The notes: generated by a model not told the origin, from the letters alone. DNA of 58,804 bases from JBLNDG01 sp050261415 (GCA_050261415.1 JBLNDG010000007.1:1-58804), one strand, 5' to 3'; counted from the stretch's first letter, positions 33,147 to 41,924 are shown. Translations and numbers: made by a program.

Positions 33147-34736
33147 TTATAAATATACATCATCCGGAATATTTTCTGCCATTTCAGAAAGCTTAGCCCG
33201 AATGTCCGCTGCCTCATCCTCATTTGCAAGGGCGATCAGATAATCTCCCGCATAGATATGCGTACCTCCTCTTGGAATAATCTCCTTATCTCCCCTCTTG
33301 ACTGCCACCAATAAGCAGCTTGCAGGCCATTTCAACTCTTTTAGCATTTTGCCTTCAAGTTTTGAACCTATGCATACTGCCGTCTCAATTATTACTTTTG
33401 TCTTGCTGTCCCCTTCAAATTTGCTGCTTCCCTTTTTTATCATTCTATCCAGCAATGATTCATAAATCGGCTTTGATCCCAGAATATCCGCAGTTATGTA
33501 TGCTGCAATAGCGACCACTGCTACAGAGAGCAAGTGGCTGAAGGAGCCGGTCATTTCGGTTATAAGAATGCTTCCTGTAATAGGAGCCCTTACTACCGCA
33601 GTGAAATATCCTGCCATTCCAAGTATTATAAGGTTGTTGATATATGCAGTATTAAGGTTGAACAAGCCTGCAAGTATATGTCCGAATATATTGCCTGTGA
33701 GAGCCCCCAATACGAGCATTGGTAGAAAGATACCTCCGGGAGCTCCTGAGGAATAACTTGCCATTGTGAACAAGAACTTGACAATTAGTATGACAACAAG
33801 CATATTTACTGCAAACTCAGAGTGAACCATTGAGGTGATAAGCTCATGCCCGCCCCCCAGTACTTCGGGCAGCATAAGCCCGAGCAGTCCTGCCGCAATA
33901 AAAGGAATCACCGGCCTCATCTGTGCAGGAAGCCATTTTTGCATGGAATACAGATCTTGGGTCTTAAGCAGGGAATAATTAAAGAGTGTTCCCAATATCC
34001 CCATTATGATGCCCAATAATATGAGAAAAGGATAATGCCTTAGCGGCATAGGGCTTATATTATGCAAATTAAATACGGGCTTTAAACCGAAAAAGTTCTT
34101 TGAAACAACATCGGCAGTGATTGAAGCTGCCATGGCAGAAGTCAGGACTACGGGAGAAAAATTCTTATGAATTTCCTCCAGTGAGAACATAACTCCCGCA
34201 AGGGGGGCATTGAAGGCGGCAGCTAAACCCGCACTAGCTCCGCTTGTTATCATGAATTTCTCTTCAAGCTTCATTTTTTTGAAAAGCTTGCAGTAACCTT
34301 GTCCAATTGCCGCGCCTATCTGAATGGAAGGGCCTTCTCTGCCGAGAGAGAGCCCCGCTCCGATTGAAAGTACACCTCCAATGAATTTCCCCAAAAGGAT
34401 TTTCCACCAATTCATGCTGAAATGTCTCAGCAGGACCCCTTCAACCTGGGGTATCCCGCTGCCGCCTATCATTGGTTCCTTCTTTACAAGAGTGCCGACA
34501 AAATAGCCGAGGCATGCCAGTATTACAAGCCAGATTGGAATCAACCAGTTTTTTTCAAGTTGTATAAGGTATATCTTTTTTGACAAATGGCCTGCTTCTT
34601 CTATCAGAAATCTGTACAAGACCACAGACAAGCCTGAGAATGCTCCAACAACCACTCCTTCGAGCACGAGCTTAAATCTGAAATGATTCCAGTGGTTTAT
34701 TGTGTTATATGTATTGTTAATATTTGTATTTTTCAT
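33147..34736 (-). CDS. ClC chloride channel/antiporter with C-terminal RCK-C (TrkA-C) domain
   Basis: The ATG at 34736 is chosen (GGGAGG six bases upstream on the minus strand). The 529-residue protein carries the ClC family motifs: GSGIPQVEG (chloride-site loop, helix D), GREGPSIQIGAAIG (helix F, with the gating-Glu equivalent in GREGP), FSLEEIHKNFS (the EE pair region, proton-side Glu) and GAPGGIFLPMLVLG (helix N). The last 80 residues (KTKVIIETAVCIGSKLEGKM to IYAGDYLIALANEDE) form a TrkA-C domain in the place usually taken by CBS domains, suggesting regulation by a small ligand. It probably exchanges chloride for protons at the membrane. It ends close to the convergent S8 protease gene. 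Confidence 0.93.
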   Translation of the reverse strand: MKNTNINNTYNTINHWNHFRFKLVLEGVVVGAFSGLSVVLYRFLIEEAGHLSKKIYLIQLEKNWLIPIWLVILACLGYFVGTLVKKEPMIGGSGIPQVEGVLLRHFSMNWWKILLGKFIGGVLSIGAGLSLGREGPSIQIGAAIGQGYCKLFKKMKLEEKFMITSGASAGLAAAFNAPLAGVMFSLEEIHKNFSPVVLTSAMAASITADVVSKNFFGLKPVFNLHNISPMPLRHYPFLILLGIIMGILGTLFNYSLLKTQDLYSMQKWLPAQMRPVIPFIAAGLLGLMLPEVLGGGHELITSMVHSEFAVNMLVVILIVKFLFTMASYSSGAPGGIFLPMLVLGALTGNIFGHILAGLFNLNTAYINNLIILGMAGYFTAVVRAPITGSILITEMTGSFSHLLSVAVVAIAAYITADILGSKPIYESLLDRMIKKGSSKFEGDSKTKVIIETAVCIGSKLEGKMLKELKWPASCLLVAVKRGDKEIIPRGGTHIYAGDYLIALANEDEAADIRAKLSEMAENIPDDVYL

Positions 34737-34803
34737 TGAAACCTCCCACATAATCAAAAAAGTATCCACGGGGGCTTCCGGTGAATACTTAAAATATACT
34801 CTT

Positions 34804-36183
34804 TCAAACTTCGATTTCTTCCAGTATCATAGGCCCTAGCTTGAATACGTCTCCTGCACCCATTGTAAATACGAGGTCTCCCGGTCTTGCTTCTTTTGCT
34901 ATAAAATCCGCTATATTCTTAAAGTCGCTTTTGTAGACTGCATTTGCACTATATTTATTAATGCTTTCGACCAGTTCAGTAGGATGAATAAGTCCGGTAT
35001 CCTTCTCTCGCGCAGCATAGATGTCTGTTATAATTACCTGGTCGGCATTGTAAAATGCTTCTGAAAAATCATCAAACAGGGTTCTGGTCCTGGTGTAGGT
35101 ATGAGGCTGGAATACGCACCAAATCCGCTGATGCGGGAACTGCTTTGCTGCCTGCAAGGTTGCTTTGATTTCCGTAGGATGGTGTGCATAGTCATCAACA
35201 ACTGTAATGTTATTGCGTACCCCCCTTATGTCAAATCTTCTATAAGTACCTTTGAATTCACGCAGGCTGCTTTTTACTATTTTCATGTCTATTTTTGCAT
35301 TATAGGAAATAGCAACAGATGCCAATGCGTTTAGAATGTTATGTTCTCCTGGGATGCTCAGAGAGAAAGTACCGAGCTTTTTATCCTTGAAATACACTTC
35401 AAAAGTTGGATGACCCAGTTTGTCATATTTGATGCTTTTAGGATAAAAATCAGCCTTGTTTTTTATCCCGAAGGTAAGGACCTTGCAATCCGCTTTTTTT
35501 GAAATATTCATTGAATGTTCATTATCACTGCAAACAACAAGACACCCATCCTCCGGCACCAGCTTGGCGAATTTCTCAAAAGCGGATACAATATGATCAA
35601 TATCTTTGAAATAGTCCAGGTGATCCCTCTCGACATTCAGAATGGCTGCTGTAAAGGGATGGAACTTTAGAAAGCTCTCAAAGTACTCACATGCCTCTGT
35701 GATGAAATATTCGCTTTCTCCCACACGGACATTCCCGTTAATAGCTTCAATTTCCCCGCCTATCAGCACTGTAGGATCCAGTCCGGCATTTTTAAAAATA
35801 ATGGAAACCATTGAGGTTGTAGTGGTTTTGCCATGGCAACCGGAGATTGCTATACCATAGCTGTACTTTTTCATTATCATGCCGAGGAATTCTGCTCTGT
35901 CAATAATAGGTATTTTAAGCTCTTTAGCTCTTATTATTTCACAATTATCTTGCTTAACTGCAGCTGTATATACTATCAGTTCGGCGCCTTCCACGTTTTT
36001 TGCGTCATGTGGTATAAAAACCTTGGCTCCATTATTCCTCAGCTTGTTTATTAAATTGCTGTCATTTATATCTGAGCCTGTTACATTGTAGCCAGAGCGG
36101 AGCAATATTTGAGCCAACCCGCTCATGCTTATGCCGCCGATACCCACGAAATGAACATTTCTAATATCATTTAGGGAAACCAT
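34804..36183 (-). CDS. murC: UDP-N-acetylmuramate--L-alanine ligase MurC
   Basis: The ATG at 36183 is preferred to a GTG nine bases upstream because AAAGGAG lies about eight bases before it. The 459-residue enzyme joins L-Ala to UDP-MurNAc using ATP in cytosolic peptidoglycan synthesis. The N-terminal Rossmann domain shows VHFVGIGGISMSGLAQIL and GYNVTGSDIND; the central domain has the ATP loop AISGCHGKTTTTSM, NVERDHLDYF and EHNILNALAS; the C-terminal domain has RRFDIRGVRNNITVVDDYAH and WCVFQPHTYTRT. All domains are complete. A near-consensus promoter lies upstream (36320-36348). It is unusual for it to sit apart from the mur/fts cluster, but lone murC genes occur in Firmicutes. Confidence 0.97.
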   Translation of the reverse strand: MVSLNDIRNVHFVGIGGISMSGLAQILLRSGYNVTGSDINDSNLINKLRNNGAKVFIPHDAKNVEGAELIVYTAAVKQDNCEIIRAKELKIPIIDRAEFLGMIMKKYSYGIAISGCHGKTTTTSMVSIIFKNAGLDPTVLIGGEIEAINGNVRVGESEYFITEACEYFESFLKFHPFTAAILNVERDHLDYFKDIDHIVSAFEKFAKLVPEDGCLVVCSDNEHSMNISKKADCKVLTFGIKNKADFYPKSIKYDKLGHPTFEVYFKDKKLGTFSLSIPGEHNILNALASVAISYNAKIDMKIVKSSLREFKGTYRRFDIRGVRNNITVVDDYAHHPTEIKATLQAAKQFPHQRIWCVFQPHTYTRTRTLFDDFSEAFYNADQVIITDIYAAREKDTGLIHPTELVESINKYSANAVYKSDFKNIADFIAKEARPGDLVFTMGAGDVFKLGPMILEEIEV

Positions 36184-36319
36184 GGTATACACTCCTTTAT
36201 TTATTCTACAATAGTGTATTTATATCAGCATTTGATATATCCAAGTATTTCATATTTGAACAGTATATTCCAAAAATCAGTAATATTTCTATTATATTAC
36301 TATAGATTGTCAACTTTAA

Positions 36320-36348
36320 ATTTTACAACCTAAATCGGATACTGTCAA
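36320..36348 (-). promoter_or_regulatory. Sigma-A promoter of murC
   Basis: On the minus strand TTGACA (36343-36348) is consensus, followed by 17 bases and TAAAAT (36320-36325). It lies about 137 bases upstream of the murC start. A second TTGACA (36307-36312) follows without a good -10. Confidence 0.85.
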
Positions 36349-36946
36349 CTATATGTTAAATAAAAAACCTTGGTATTGGATACCGTAATGCTGTCCTTTG
36401 TAGCAGCTAAACAAAGTTCCTTTTGTTTTTGCGGACGCCAAATCCAATGTCGACACTTCAATAGTATCTAACCTTCAATTTTTGATATAATATACATAAT
36501 ATTATTATAGCCAATAATTTGTTACTAGTGCCTCAAATATTCCGCTTCGCAAAATATTTTTCCACTAATGCTTTTAAAGTGTGAGATAATTTACTAAAAG
36601 GCATTAAAAAATATGTGCCTTTCACGACGTATGAATCAAGGAATATGCTCCACGGTAAAAATTCAATGCAATATGTTCAGTAGGAAACATATAGATAAAA
36701 AATTATGGGTGATTTAAAAAAATAAAAACTACAAATAATATTCAGTAGGAAAAGGATTGCATAGATGCGCTGTTATAAAAATATATGAAATATATAAGTG
36801 GAATCCGTTTTATAGTGTATTCGGAAAATATTCTGGAATCATGTATAATTTATGAAATTGATTGTAAGAAAAAGAAGGAAAAAATTAATAAATGACGAAT
36901 TATTATTCAAATGACAAAACGAACGACAGGAAGGTGGTGAACTAGA
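36349..36946. other. Long non-coding region between murC and spoVG
   Basis: About 600 bases, AT-rich, without a convincing gene. Visible structure: a GGTAT-TGG-ATACC hairpin (about 36372-36384), an interrupted palindrome TAGTG-AAATATT/AATATTT-CACTA (36526-36566), AATGCTTTT/AAAGGCATT arms (about 36567-36606) and an exact direct repeat TTCAGTAGGAAA at 36676-36687 and 36741-36752. A TATAAT at 36844-36849 could be the spoVG -10, but no matching -35 or sigma-H promoter could be confirmed. Confidence 0.5.
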
Positions 36947-37207
36947 ATGGAAATAACGGACGTAAGAATCAGAAAGGTTAACGCAGAAGGGAAAATGAAA
37001 GCGGTAGTTTCTGTTACCTTTGATAATGAATTTGTTGTTCATGACATCAAGGTTATAGAAGGCCAAGAAGGATTGTTTATCGCTATGCCGAGCAGAAAAA
37101 CTCCCGATGGAGAATTCAAGGATATTGCACATCCTATAAATTCTTCTACAAGAGAAAAGCTACAGACTGCAATATTGGATGAATATGAAAAAGTAAAGAA
37201 CGAGTAA
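36947..37207 (+). CDS. spoVG: Septation/sporulation regulator SpoVG
   Basis: This 86-residue protein has the typical length and sequence of SpoVG: it begins MEITDVRIRKVNAEGKMKAV and continues VSVTFDNEFVVHDIKVIEG, then GLFIAMPSRKTPDGEFKDIA and HPINSSTREKLQTAILDEY. SpoVG is a small nucleic-acid-binding protein that affects asymmetric septation, sporulation and capsule genes. In Bacillus it sits directly before glmU; here about 5 kb of other genes (Met-rich gene, ndk, nadABC) separate them. The start has AAGGTGG nearby. A strong terminator follows at 37219, so it is its own unit. In Bacillus the gene is read by sigma-H; I could not confirm such a promoter here. Confidence 0.97.
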   Translation: MEITDVRIRKVNAEGKMKAVVSVTFDNEFVVHDIKVIEGQEGLFIAMPSRKTPDGEFKDIAHPINSSTREKLQTAILDEYEKVKNE

Positions 37208-37218
37208 CCTATATGCAG

Positions 37219-37256
37219 AATGTCCACCTAAGGATCTAGGTGGACATTTTCTTTTT
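37219..37256 (+). terminator. Terminator after spoVG
   Basis: AATGTCCACCTA (37219-37230) and TAGGTGGACATT (37237-37248) form a perfect 12-base-pair stem with loop AGGATC, followed by TTCTTTTT. Confidence 0.93.
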
Positions 37257-37332
37257 ATAATGCTTCATTTAAAACCTTTTTTATATAAAAGATTAGCATA
37301 AACCTGCCTCTAATCATATATATATTATTAGT

Positions 37333-37366
37333 GCCCGAACTTTTTGTTTCACAAAAAGTTTCGAGC
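37333..37366. other. Hairpin upstream of the second Met-rich gene
   Basis: GCCCGAACTTTTTGT and ACAAAAAGTTTCGAGC pair around TTC, with a ten-base perfect core. It sits about 70 bases before the start at 37438 and could be a leader structure or a minus-strand terminator-like element. Confidence 0.45.
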
Positions 37367-37437
37367 ATTGATATCTCAAAACCAAGCAGAAAATCGTGCA
37401 ATTCCGCGAGTTATATATGAATAAAGGAGGTAAAGTA

Positions 37438-37821
37438 ATGACAGACAAGAAAAAAACTAATCCGAATGCAGAAATGCCGGATATGGAAATGCCTGAAATG
37501 AACATGCCTGGGATGGGAATGCCGATGATGAATAATATGTGTCCGATGATGAGCGGTTGTCCTATGATGTGCCCGATGATGTGTCCCATGATGATGGGAC
37601 CCAATATGCAGAGGCCCGAGATGCACGAACCGATGATGGAGAGGGAAGAAATGAGAAATCCGGACTGGTATGAGGATGATGACAGTGACTACAGCAGTGA
37701 CGAATCTGATGAATACCCGTACTATTGGAAGCATTATAAGAAGCATAAGTATTCTCCATATCCGTTTTTCTGGCCGCCGTATTATTCCTTCCCGCCATAT
37801 CACAAGAAGTATAAAAAATAA
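37438..37821 (+). CDS. Met/Cys-rich protein with Tyr/Pro-rich tail, 127 aa
   Basis: I do not recognise a named family. The ATG at 37438 follows AAGGAGG by eight bases; an earlier frame start has no site. Residues 10-75 are built of short Met-Pro units (MPDMEMPEMNMPGMGMPMM, then repeats of CPMM around CPMMSGCPMM), giving at least four Cys and over 20 Met, a composition suited to binding copper or other soft metals. An acidic stretch follows (DDDSDYSSDESDE), then a Tyr/Pro/Lys tail (YKKHKYSPYPFF to YHKKYKK). It resembles the protein at 5408 in layout but not by close sequence. Tyr/His-rich tails of this type are common in spore coat proteins; a coat role is inferred. Confidence 0.75.
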   Translation: MTDKKKTNPNAEMPDMEMPEMNMPGMGMPMMNNMCPMMSGCPMMCPMMCPMMMGPNMQRPEMHEPMMEREEMRNPDWYEDDDSDYSSDESDEYPYYWKHYKKHKYSPYPFFWPPYYSFPPYHKKYKK

Positions 37822-37829
37822 ATATAACC

Positions 37830-37890
37830 ATATATGAATTTCATAAAAGGCTTCCTCAGTTGCTAAAAGGTTTCAACAGGAGCCTTTTTC
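37830..37890 (-). repeat. Repeat family B, copy 4 (first hairpin only)
   Basis: Read on the minus strand it has AAAAAGGCTCC, the conserved loop-end TTTTAGCAACTGAGGAAGCC and TTTTATGAAATTCAT, matching the first half of copies 1-3. The second hairpin is absent. On the + strand the same stem ends in TTTTT (37846-37889), so it probably serves as the terminator of the Met-rich gene. Confidence 0.65.
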
Positions 37891-37990
37891 ATTTTGCTCA
37901 CAAATACATTACTGCAAAAAAATTGTGAAACATAGTGTTTGAGGCAATACTAATACATAAGGGAAACTCAGATTGAAAGGGGAAGACTTT

Positions 37991-38404
37991 ATGAAGGGTA
38001 TAAATCCTGAGGTTTACACAGTGTTAAAGGAAAGCTCCCTTGTTATAATAAAACCCGACGGAGTTGAGAGGAATCTGATCGGAAGGATTGTTGATATGTA
38101 CGAAAGAAAAGGTATGAAGGTATCAAATATAAAAATGCTGAATATTGATAGGGAGCTTGCAGAAAATCATTATTCCGAGCATAAAGGCAAACATTTTTAC
38201 AATGAACTGATTGACTATATCATATCAGGGCCTTCAGTTGCACTGATACTGACGGGGGAAGCTGCAGTCAAAACTATTAGGGAAATTAACGAGGAAATAA
38301 GAGCTGCGTATGGTGTCAGTACTACCCGGAATACTGTGCACGGCTCGGACTCTGCAGAGAGTGCAGAAAGGGAAATATCGCTGTTCTTTGGGGTGTCTGC
38401 CTGA
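37991..38404 (+). CDS. ndk: Nucleoside diphosphate kinase
   Basis: This 137-residue enzyme passes the gamma phosphate between nucleoside triphosphates and diphosphates through a phospho-histidine. The ATG at 37991 follows AAAGGGG by eight bases; a TTG at 37973 would start before this site. Family motifs are SLVIIKPDGVERNLIGRIV (nucleotide-binding start), HYSEHKGKHFYNELIDYI, SGPSVALILTGEAAVKTIRE and the active-site NTVHGSDSAESAEREISLFF with His in TVHGSDS. Length is normal. It lies between a Met-rich gene and nadA. Confidence 0.96.
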   Translation: MKGINPEVYTVLKESSLVIIKPDGVERNLIGRIVDMYERKGMKVSNIKMLNIDRELAENHYSEHKGKHFYNELIDYIISGPSVALILTGEAAVKTIREINEEIRAAYGVSTTRNTVHGSDSAESAEREISLFFGVSA

Positions 38405-38428
38405 TATGGAGATATTTGAGCGTATGTG

Positions 38429-38457
38429 TTGAAAAAGGATATGATAAATGATATAGT
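38429..38457 (+). promoter_or_regulatory. Probable promoter of nadABC
   Basis: TTGAAA (38429-38434) and TATAGT (38452-38457) are separated by 17 bases, 49 bases upstream of the nadA start. Confidence 0.6.
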
Positions 38458-38505
38458 CAAGTATGAACCAATAATGAACGTAAAAAATGGAGAAGGTAGG
38501 TTAGA

Positions 38506-39414
38506 ATGCAGAGCAAATACGAAGATGAGATTAAAAAACTGAAGAAAGAAAAAAATGCAATCATATTGGCGCATAACTATCAGGTACCTGAAGTCCAGGA
38601 CATAGCCGATGTGGTGGGTGATTCTTTTTCTTTGAGCAAGCATGCGGCAAGTACGGATAGTAAAGTTATAGTGTTCTGTGGAGTACATTTTATGGCAGAA
38701 AGCGCAAAGATACTGTCACCGGATAAGACAGTACTGCTGCCGGCGAAGGATGCGGGCTGTCCTATGGCAGAAATGGTCACGGCTCCAAAACTCAGGGAGA
38801 TGAAAGAAAAATACCCTGATGCAGCGGTGGTATGCTATGTAAATTCATCCGCAGAGGTTAAAGCTGAAAGTGACATATGCTGTACTTCTTCAAACGCACT
38901 TAAGGTTGTACAAAGTGTTAAGCAAAAGCGTGTAATATTTGTACCGGATAAAAACTTGGGGAGCTTTGTTGCTTCTAAGCTGAAGGATAAAGAAATAATA
39001 TTGTGGGAGGGGTTTTGCATAACTCATAAAAGGGTTAAACCCAGTGAGGTCATAAAAATAAAGGAACTTCACCCCAATGCCAAGCTCCTTGTCCATCCTG
39101 AATGTGAGCCTGAGGTGCAGAAGCTCGCAGATTTTCTGGGAAGTACTTCAGAGATTATAAAATATGCGGGAGAATTACCCGAAAAGGATATAATAATCGG
39201 AACAGAGGAAGGGGTTTTACATACCCTTAAAAGGCAGAATCCGGAGAAAAACTTCTATCTGCTCTCAACCGGATTGATTTGTACAAATATGAAAAAAACC
39301 AGGCTGGAAGATATACATAACGCTTTGCTCAATATGGAGCATGAGATTCACGTTGCTGAGGGTATAAGGGTTAAGGCGCTGAAGTCGCTGGAAGAGATGC
39401 TGAAGATTAAATAG
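38506..39414 (+). CDS. nadA: Quinolinate synthase NadA
   Basis: This 302-residue enzyme condenses iminoaspartate with dihydroxyacetone phosphate to quinolinate in de novo NAD synthesis. It holds an oxygen-sensitive [4Fe-4S] cluster on three cysteines, one per pseudo-repeat: FCGVHFMAESAKILSP, the ILWEGFCITHKRV and HPECEPEV region, and LICTNMKKT. Substrate-binding parts are AHNYQVPEVQDIADVVGDS near the N-terminus and YVNSSAEVKAESD. Length fits the short anaerobe-type NadA. It is followed after 11 bases by nadB, which supplies the iminoaspartate. Confidence 0.97.
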   Translation: MQSKYEDEIKKLKKEKNAIILAHNYQVPEVQDIADVVGDSFSLSKHAASTDSKVIVFCGVHFMAESAKILSPDKTVLLPAKDAGCPMAEMVTAPKLREMKEKYPDAAVVCYVNSSAEVKAESDICCTSSNALKVVQSVKQKRVIFVPDKNLGSFVASKLKDKEIILWEGFCITHKRVKPSEVIKIKELHPNAKLLVHPECEPEVQKLADFLGSTSEIIKYAGELPEKDIIIGTEEGVLHTLKRQNPEKNFYLLSTGLICTNMKKTRLEDIHNALLNMEHEIHVAEGIRVKALKSLEEMLKIK

Positions 39415-39425
39415 GAGGGTTGCAA

Positions 39426-40982
39426 ATGCCACTGAGGTATTTGATTAATTTTGATACCCATGACATGGAAAGGGAAGAATGGGATGTTGTAATTATAGGT
39501 AGTGGTGTTGCAGGTCTCTATGCTGCCATAAACCTTGATCCTTCCCTGAATGTATGCGTATTGAGCAAGGAGGCAATGGATGAGAACAACTCCTACCTTG
39601 CCCAGGGAGGAATAGCTGTTGCGATTGGATCGGACGATATGCCTGAATATCATTTGGAAGATACATTAAAGGCAGGTGCCGGGCATTGCAATGAAGAAGC
39701 TGTTTCTGTACTTGTCGGTGAAGCACCGGAGGATATAAAAAAACTTGTTGCATTGGGCACCCAATTTGACAGGAACCCTGACGGAACACTTACCACTACC
39801 AGGGAAGGCGGGCACGGACGCTTCAGAATTGTGCACGCGCTGGGAGATGCCACGGGCAAAGAAGTAGTAGACTCGCTGCTCAGAGTATGCAGAAAAAGGC
39901 CGAATATCAAAATAATAGAAAATTGCTTTGCTGTTGACCTCCTGACTGATGCAGGCAGGTGCATAGGAATTGTAACGACCGACAGGAACGGTAAAGTAAG
40001 TAAATACAAAGCGCTGCTGAGCCGCAAGGTAATATGTGCAAGTGGAGGTATCGGGCAAGCGTACGAGCATACCACCAATTCAGAAGTTGTAACGGGTGAT
40101 GGTATTGCAATGGCCTACAGGGCCGGCGCCGTCTTGTCGGATATGGAATTTGTGCAGTTTCACCCTACAGCATTCTACAAACCCGATACTGAAGGAAACA
40201 GTTTTCTTATATCCGAGGCTGTAAGGGGAGAAGGCGGGATATTGCGCAACATAAATGGTGAACGTTTCATGCATAACTACAATCCTATGGGAGAAGTTGC
40301 ACCAAGGGATATAGTATCCAGAGCCATTTTCTCCGAAATGAGGAGAACACGAAGTGAACATGTTTACCTGGATATAACCCACAAAGACGCTGAATATCTG
40401 AGGAAGAGATTCCCTACCATTTACCAGAGGTGTCTGGAGGAAGGAATAGATATTACTAAAGACTTTATTCCGGTATGCCCTGTTCAGCATTATTTTATGG
40501 GCGGAATAAAAACAGACCTTTCGAGCAGGACGAATATTAAAGGATTATATGCCTGCGGAGAAGCCGCAAATACCGGCGTACACGGTGCAAACAGGCTGGC
40601 AAGCAATTCACTTCTGGAAGGCCTTGTTTTCGGGAGAAGGGCTGCCGAGGACATAAATAAATGCATCGGTGAAGCAGAACTCGATTTATCATATATAGCC
40701 AATAATTCAAAACGGGATTCCAAGGCTGTTGATGTAAAAAAAGTAAGAGAAGAGATCAAGGAAAAAATGAGTACTTATGCCGGCATTGAAAGAAATGGGC
40801 CGGACATGGAAAAGGCGCTTACCGGTATAAGTAAAATAATCGGGACCCTTGAGGATGCAAAACTGGAAAGCGTCAAGGCAATGGAAACTCTGAACATCGC
40901 ATATGTATCGGCTCTGATACTCAATAGCGCTATTGAAAGAAAAAAGAGCTGCGGAAGCCATTACAGGACTGACAGTGAATAA
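39426..40982 (+). CDS. nadB: L-aspartate oxidase NadB
   Basis: This 518-residue flavoenzyme oxidises L-aspartate to iminoaspartate. The ATG at 39426 is chosen, six bases after AGGAGGG. The FAD site is VVIIGSGVAGLYAAINL; next are ENNSYLAQGGIAVAIG, TREGGHGRFRIVHA and the active-site HPTAFYKP, with SEAVRGEGGILRN and PRDIVSRAI. The C-terminal FAD segment is GLYACGEAANTGVHGANRLAS, ending in a helical domain. In anaerobes fumarate or quinone probably replaces oxygen as the electron acceptor. It is the middle gene of nadA-nadB-nadC, 11 bases after nadA. Confidence 0.97.
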   Translation: MPLRYLINFDTHDMEREEWDVVIIGSGVAGLYAAINLDPSLNVCVLSKEAMDENNSYLAQGGIAVAIGSDDMPEYHLEDTLKAGAGHCNEEAVSVLVGEAPEDIKKLVALGTQFDRNPDGTLTTTREGGHGRFRIVHALGDATGKEVVDSLLRVCRKRPNIKIIENCFAVDLLTDAGRCIGIVTTDRNGKVSKYKALLSRKVICASGGIGQAYEHTTNSEVVTGDGIAMAYRAGAVLSDMEFVQFHPTAFYKPDTEGNSFLISEAVRGEGGILRNINGERFMHNYNPMGEVAPRDIVSRAIFSEMRRTRSEHVYLDITHKDAEYLRKRFPTIYQRCLEEGIDITKDFIPVCPVQHYFMGGIKTDLSSRTNIKGLYACGEAANTGVHGANRLASNSLLEGLVFGRRAAEDINKCIGEAELDLSYIANNSKRDSKAVDVKKVREEIKEKMSTYAGIERNGPDMEKALTGISKIIGTLEDAKLESVKAMETLNIAYVSALILNSAIERKKSCGSHYRTDSE

Positions 40983-41021
40983 AAAGGGCTCAAGTATACA
41001 ATAAGGAGGAAAGGATACTCT

Positions 41022-41864
41022 ATGCTGGACAATATGGCAGTTGACAGGATAATACTGAATGCTCTGGAGGAAGACCTGGGCTGGGGAGATATAACAACCG
41101 ACTCTACAATTCCGGAGCATGTAGAAATAAAGGGCAACTTTATCGCAAAAGAAGAAGGGGTAATCTGCGGAGTGTCTGTATGCAGCAGAGTATTCCAGCT
41201 TCTTGATGAGAGCATAAAGTTTGAGGCTTTAATGCAGGATGGCCGGAAAGCTTCCAAGGGGGATATTATAGCTACAATCAGCGGGAAGGCCAGAAGCATA
41301 CTTAAAGGGGAAAGAACCGCCCTGAACCTGTTTCAAAGAATGTCAGGAATAGCAACTATGACAAACAGATATGCGGAAAAAGTCTCCGGTTTTCCGGTAA
41401 GAATTGTCGATACAAGAAAAACAGCTCCCGGACTTAGAATATTAGACAAATATTCCGTGAGGGTGGGGGGCGGTTTTAATCATAGGTATAACCTTTCTGA
41501 TATGGTGCTTATCAAGGATAACCATATAAAAGCTGCAGGAGGAATACTGCCTGCAGTTGAGGCTGCCAGATCCAGGGTTTCACATGCGGTTAAGATAGAA
41601 GTAGAGGTTGAAAGCCTGAAAGAGTTGAGAGAAGCATTGGAAGCAGGGGCGGATATCATTATGCTTGATAATATGCCGTTGGATATGATGAAGGAGGCAG
41701 TAAGTATAGCCAAAGGAAAGGCTCTGCTTGAAGCATCCGGGAATATGGGGCTTGAGGGCGGCAGAAATGTCAGGGATGTTGCAGAGACAGGTGTCGATAT
41801 AATTTCTGCAGGTGCCCTTACAAACTCAGTGGATGCAATGGATATAAGCCTAAGATTCTTGTAG
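41022..41864 (+). CDS. nadC: Nicotinate-nucleotide pyrophosphorylase NadC
   Basis: This 280-residue enzyme turns quinolinate and PRPP into nicotinate mononucleotide, releasing CO2. The start has AAGGAGG upstream. Motifs are LEEDLGWGDITTDSTI at the N-terminus, SGKARSILKGERTALNLFQR then MSGIATMTNRYAEKV, the substrate-binding VDTRKTAPGLRILDKYSVRV, GGFNHRYNLSDMVLIKDNHI with the catalytic-site Lys/His, and ADIIMLDNMPLDMMKEAV. Length and motifs are normal. It ends the nad operon, which has a strong terminator after it. The PRPP that it uses is made by prs, encoded two genes further on. Confidence 0.97.
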   Translation: MLDNMAVDRIILNALEEDLGWGDITTDSTIPEHVEIKGNFIAKEEGVICGVSVCSRVFQLLDESIKFEALMQDGRKASKGDIIATISGKARSILKGERTALNLFQRMSGIATMTNRYAEKVSGFPVRIVDTRKTAPGLRILDKYSVRVGGGFNHRYNLSDMVLIKDNHIKAAGGILPAVEAARSRVSHAVKIEVEVESLKELREALEAGADIIMLDNMPLDMMKEAVSIAKGKALLEASGNMGLEGGRNVRDVAETGVDIISAGALTNSVDAMDISLRFL

Positions 41865-41870
41865 CTGTAT

Positions 41871-41924
41871 AAGCTTTAGTATAGTATGTTTTTGAAAGAA
41901 ATATGCTATGCTAAAGCTTTTTTA
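41871..41924 (+). terminator. Terminator of nadABC
   Basis: AAGCTTTAGTATAG and CTATGCTAAAGCTT form a 14-base-pair stem with one T-G pair, followed by TTTTT. Repeat family B copy 2 starts at its end. Confidence 0.85.

Noticed and set aside
37411..37803. His-rich 130-residue open frame on the minus strand
   Set aside because: Same artefact, opposite the second Met-rich gene at 37438.
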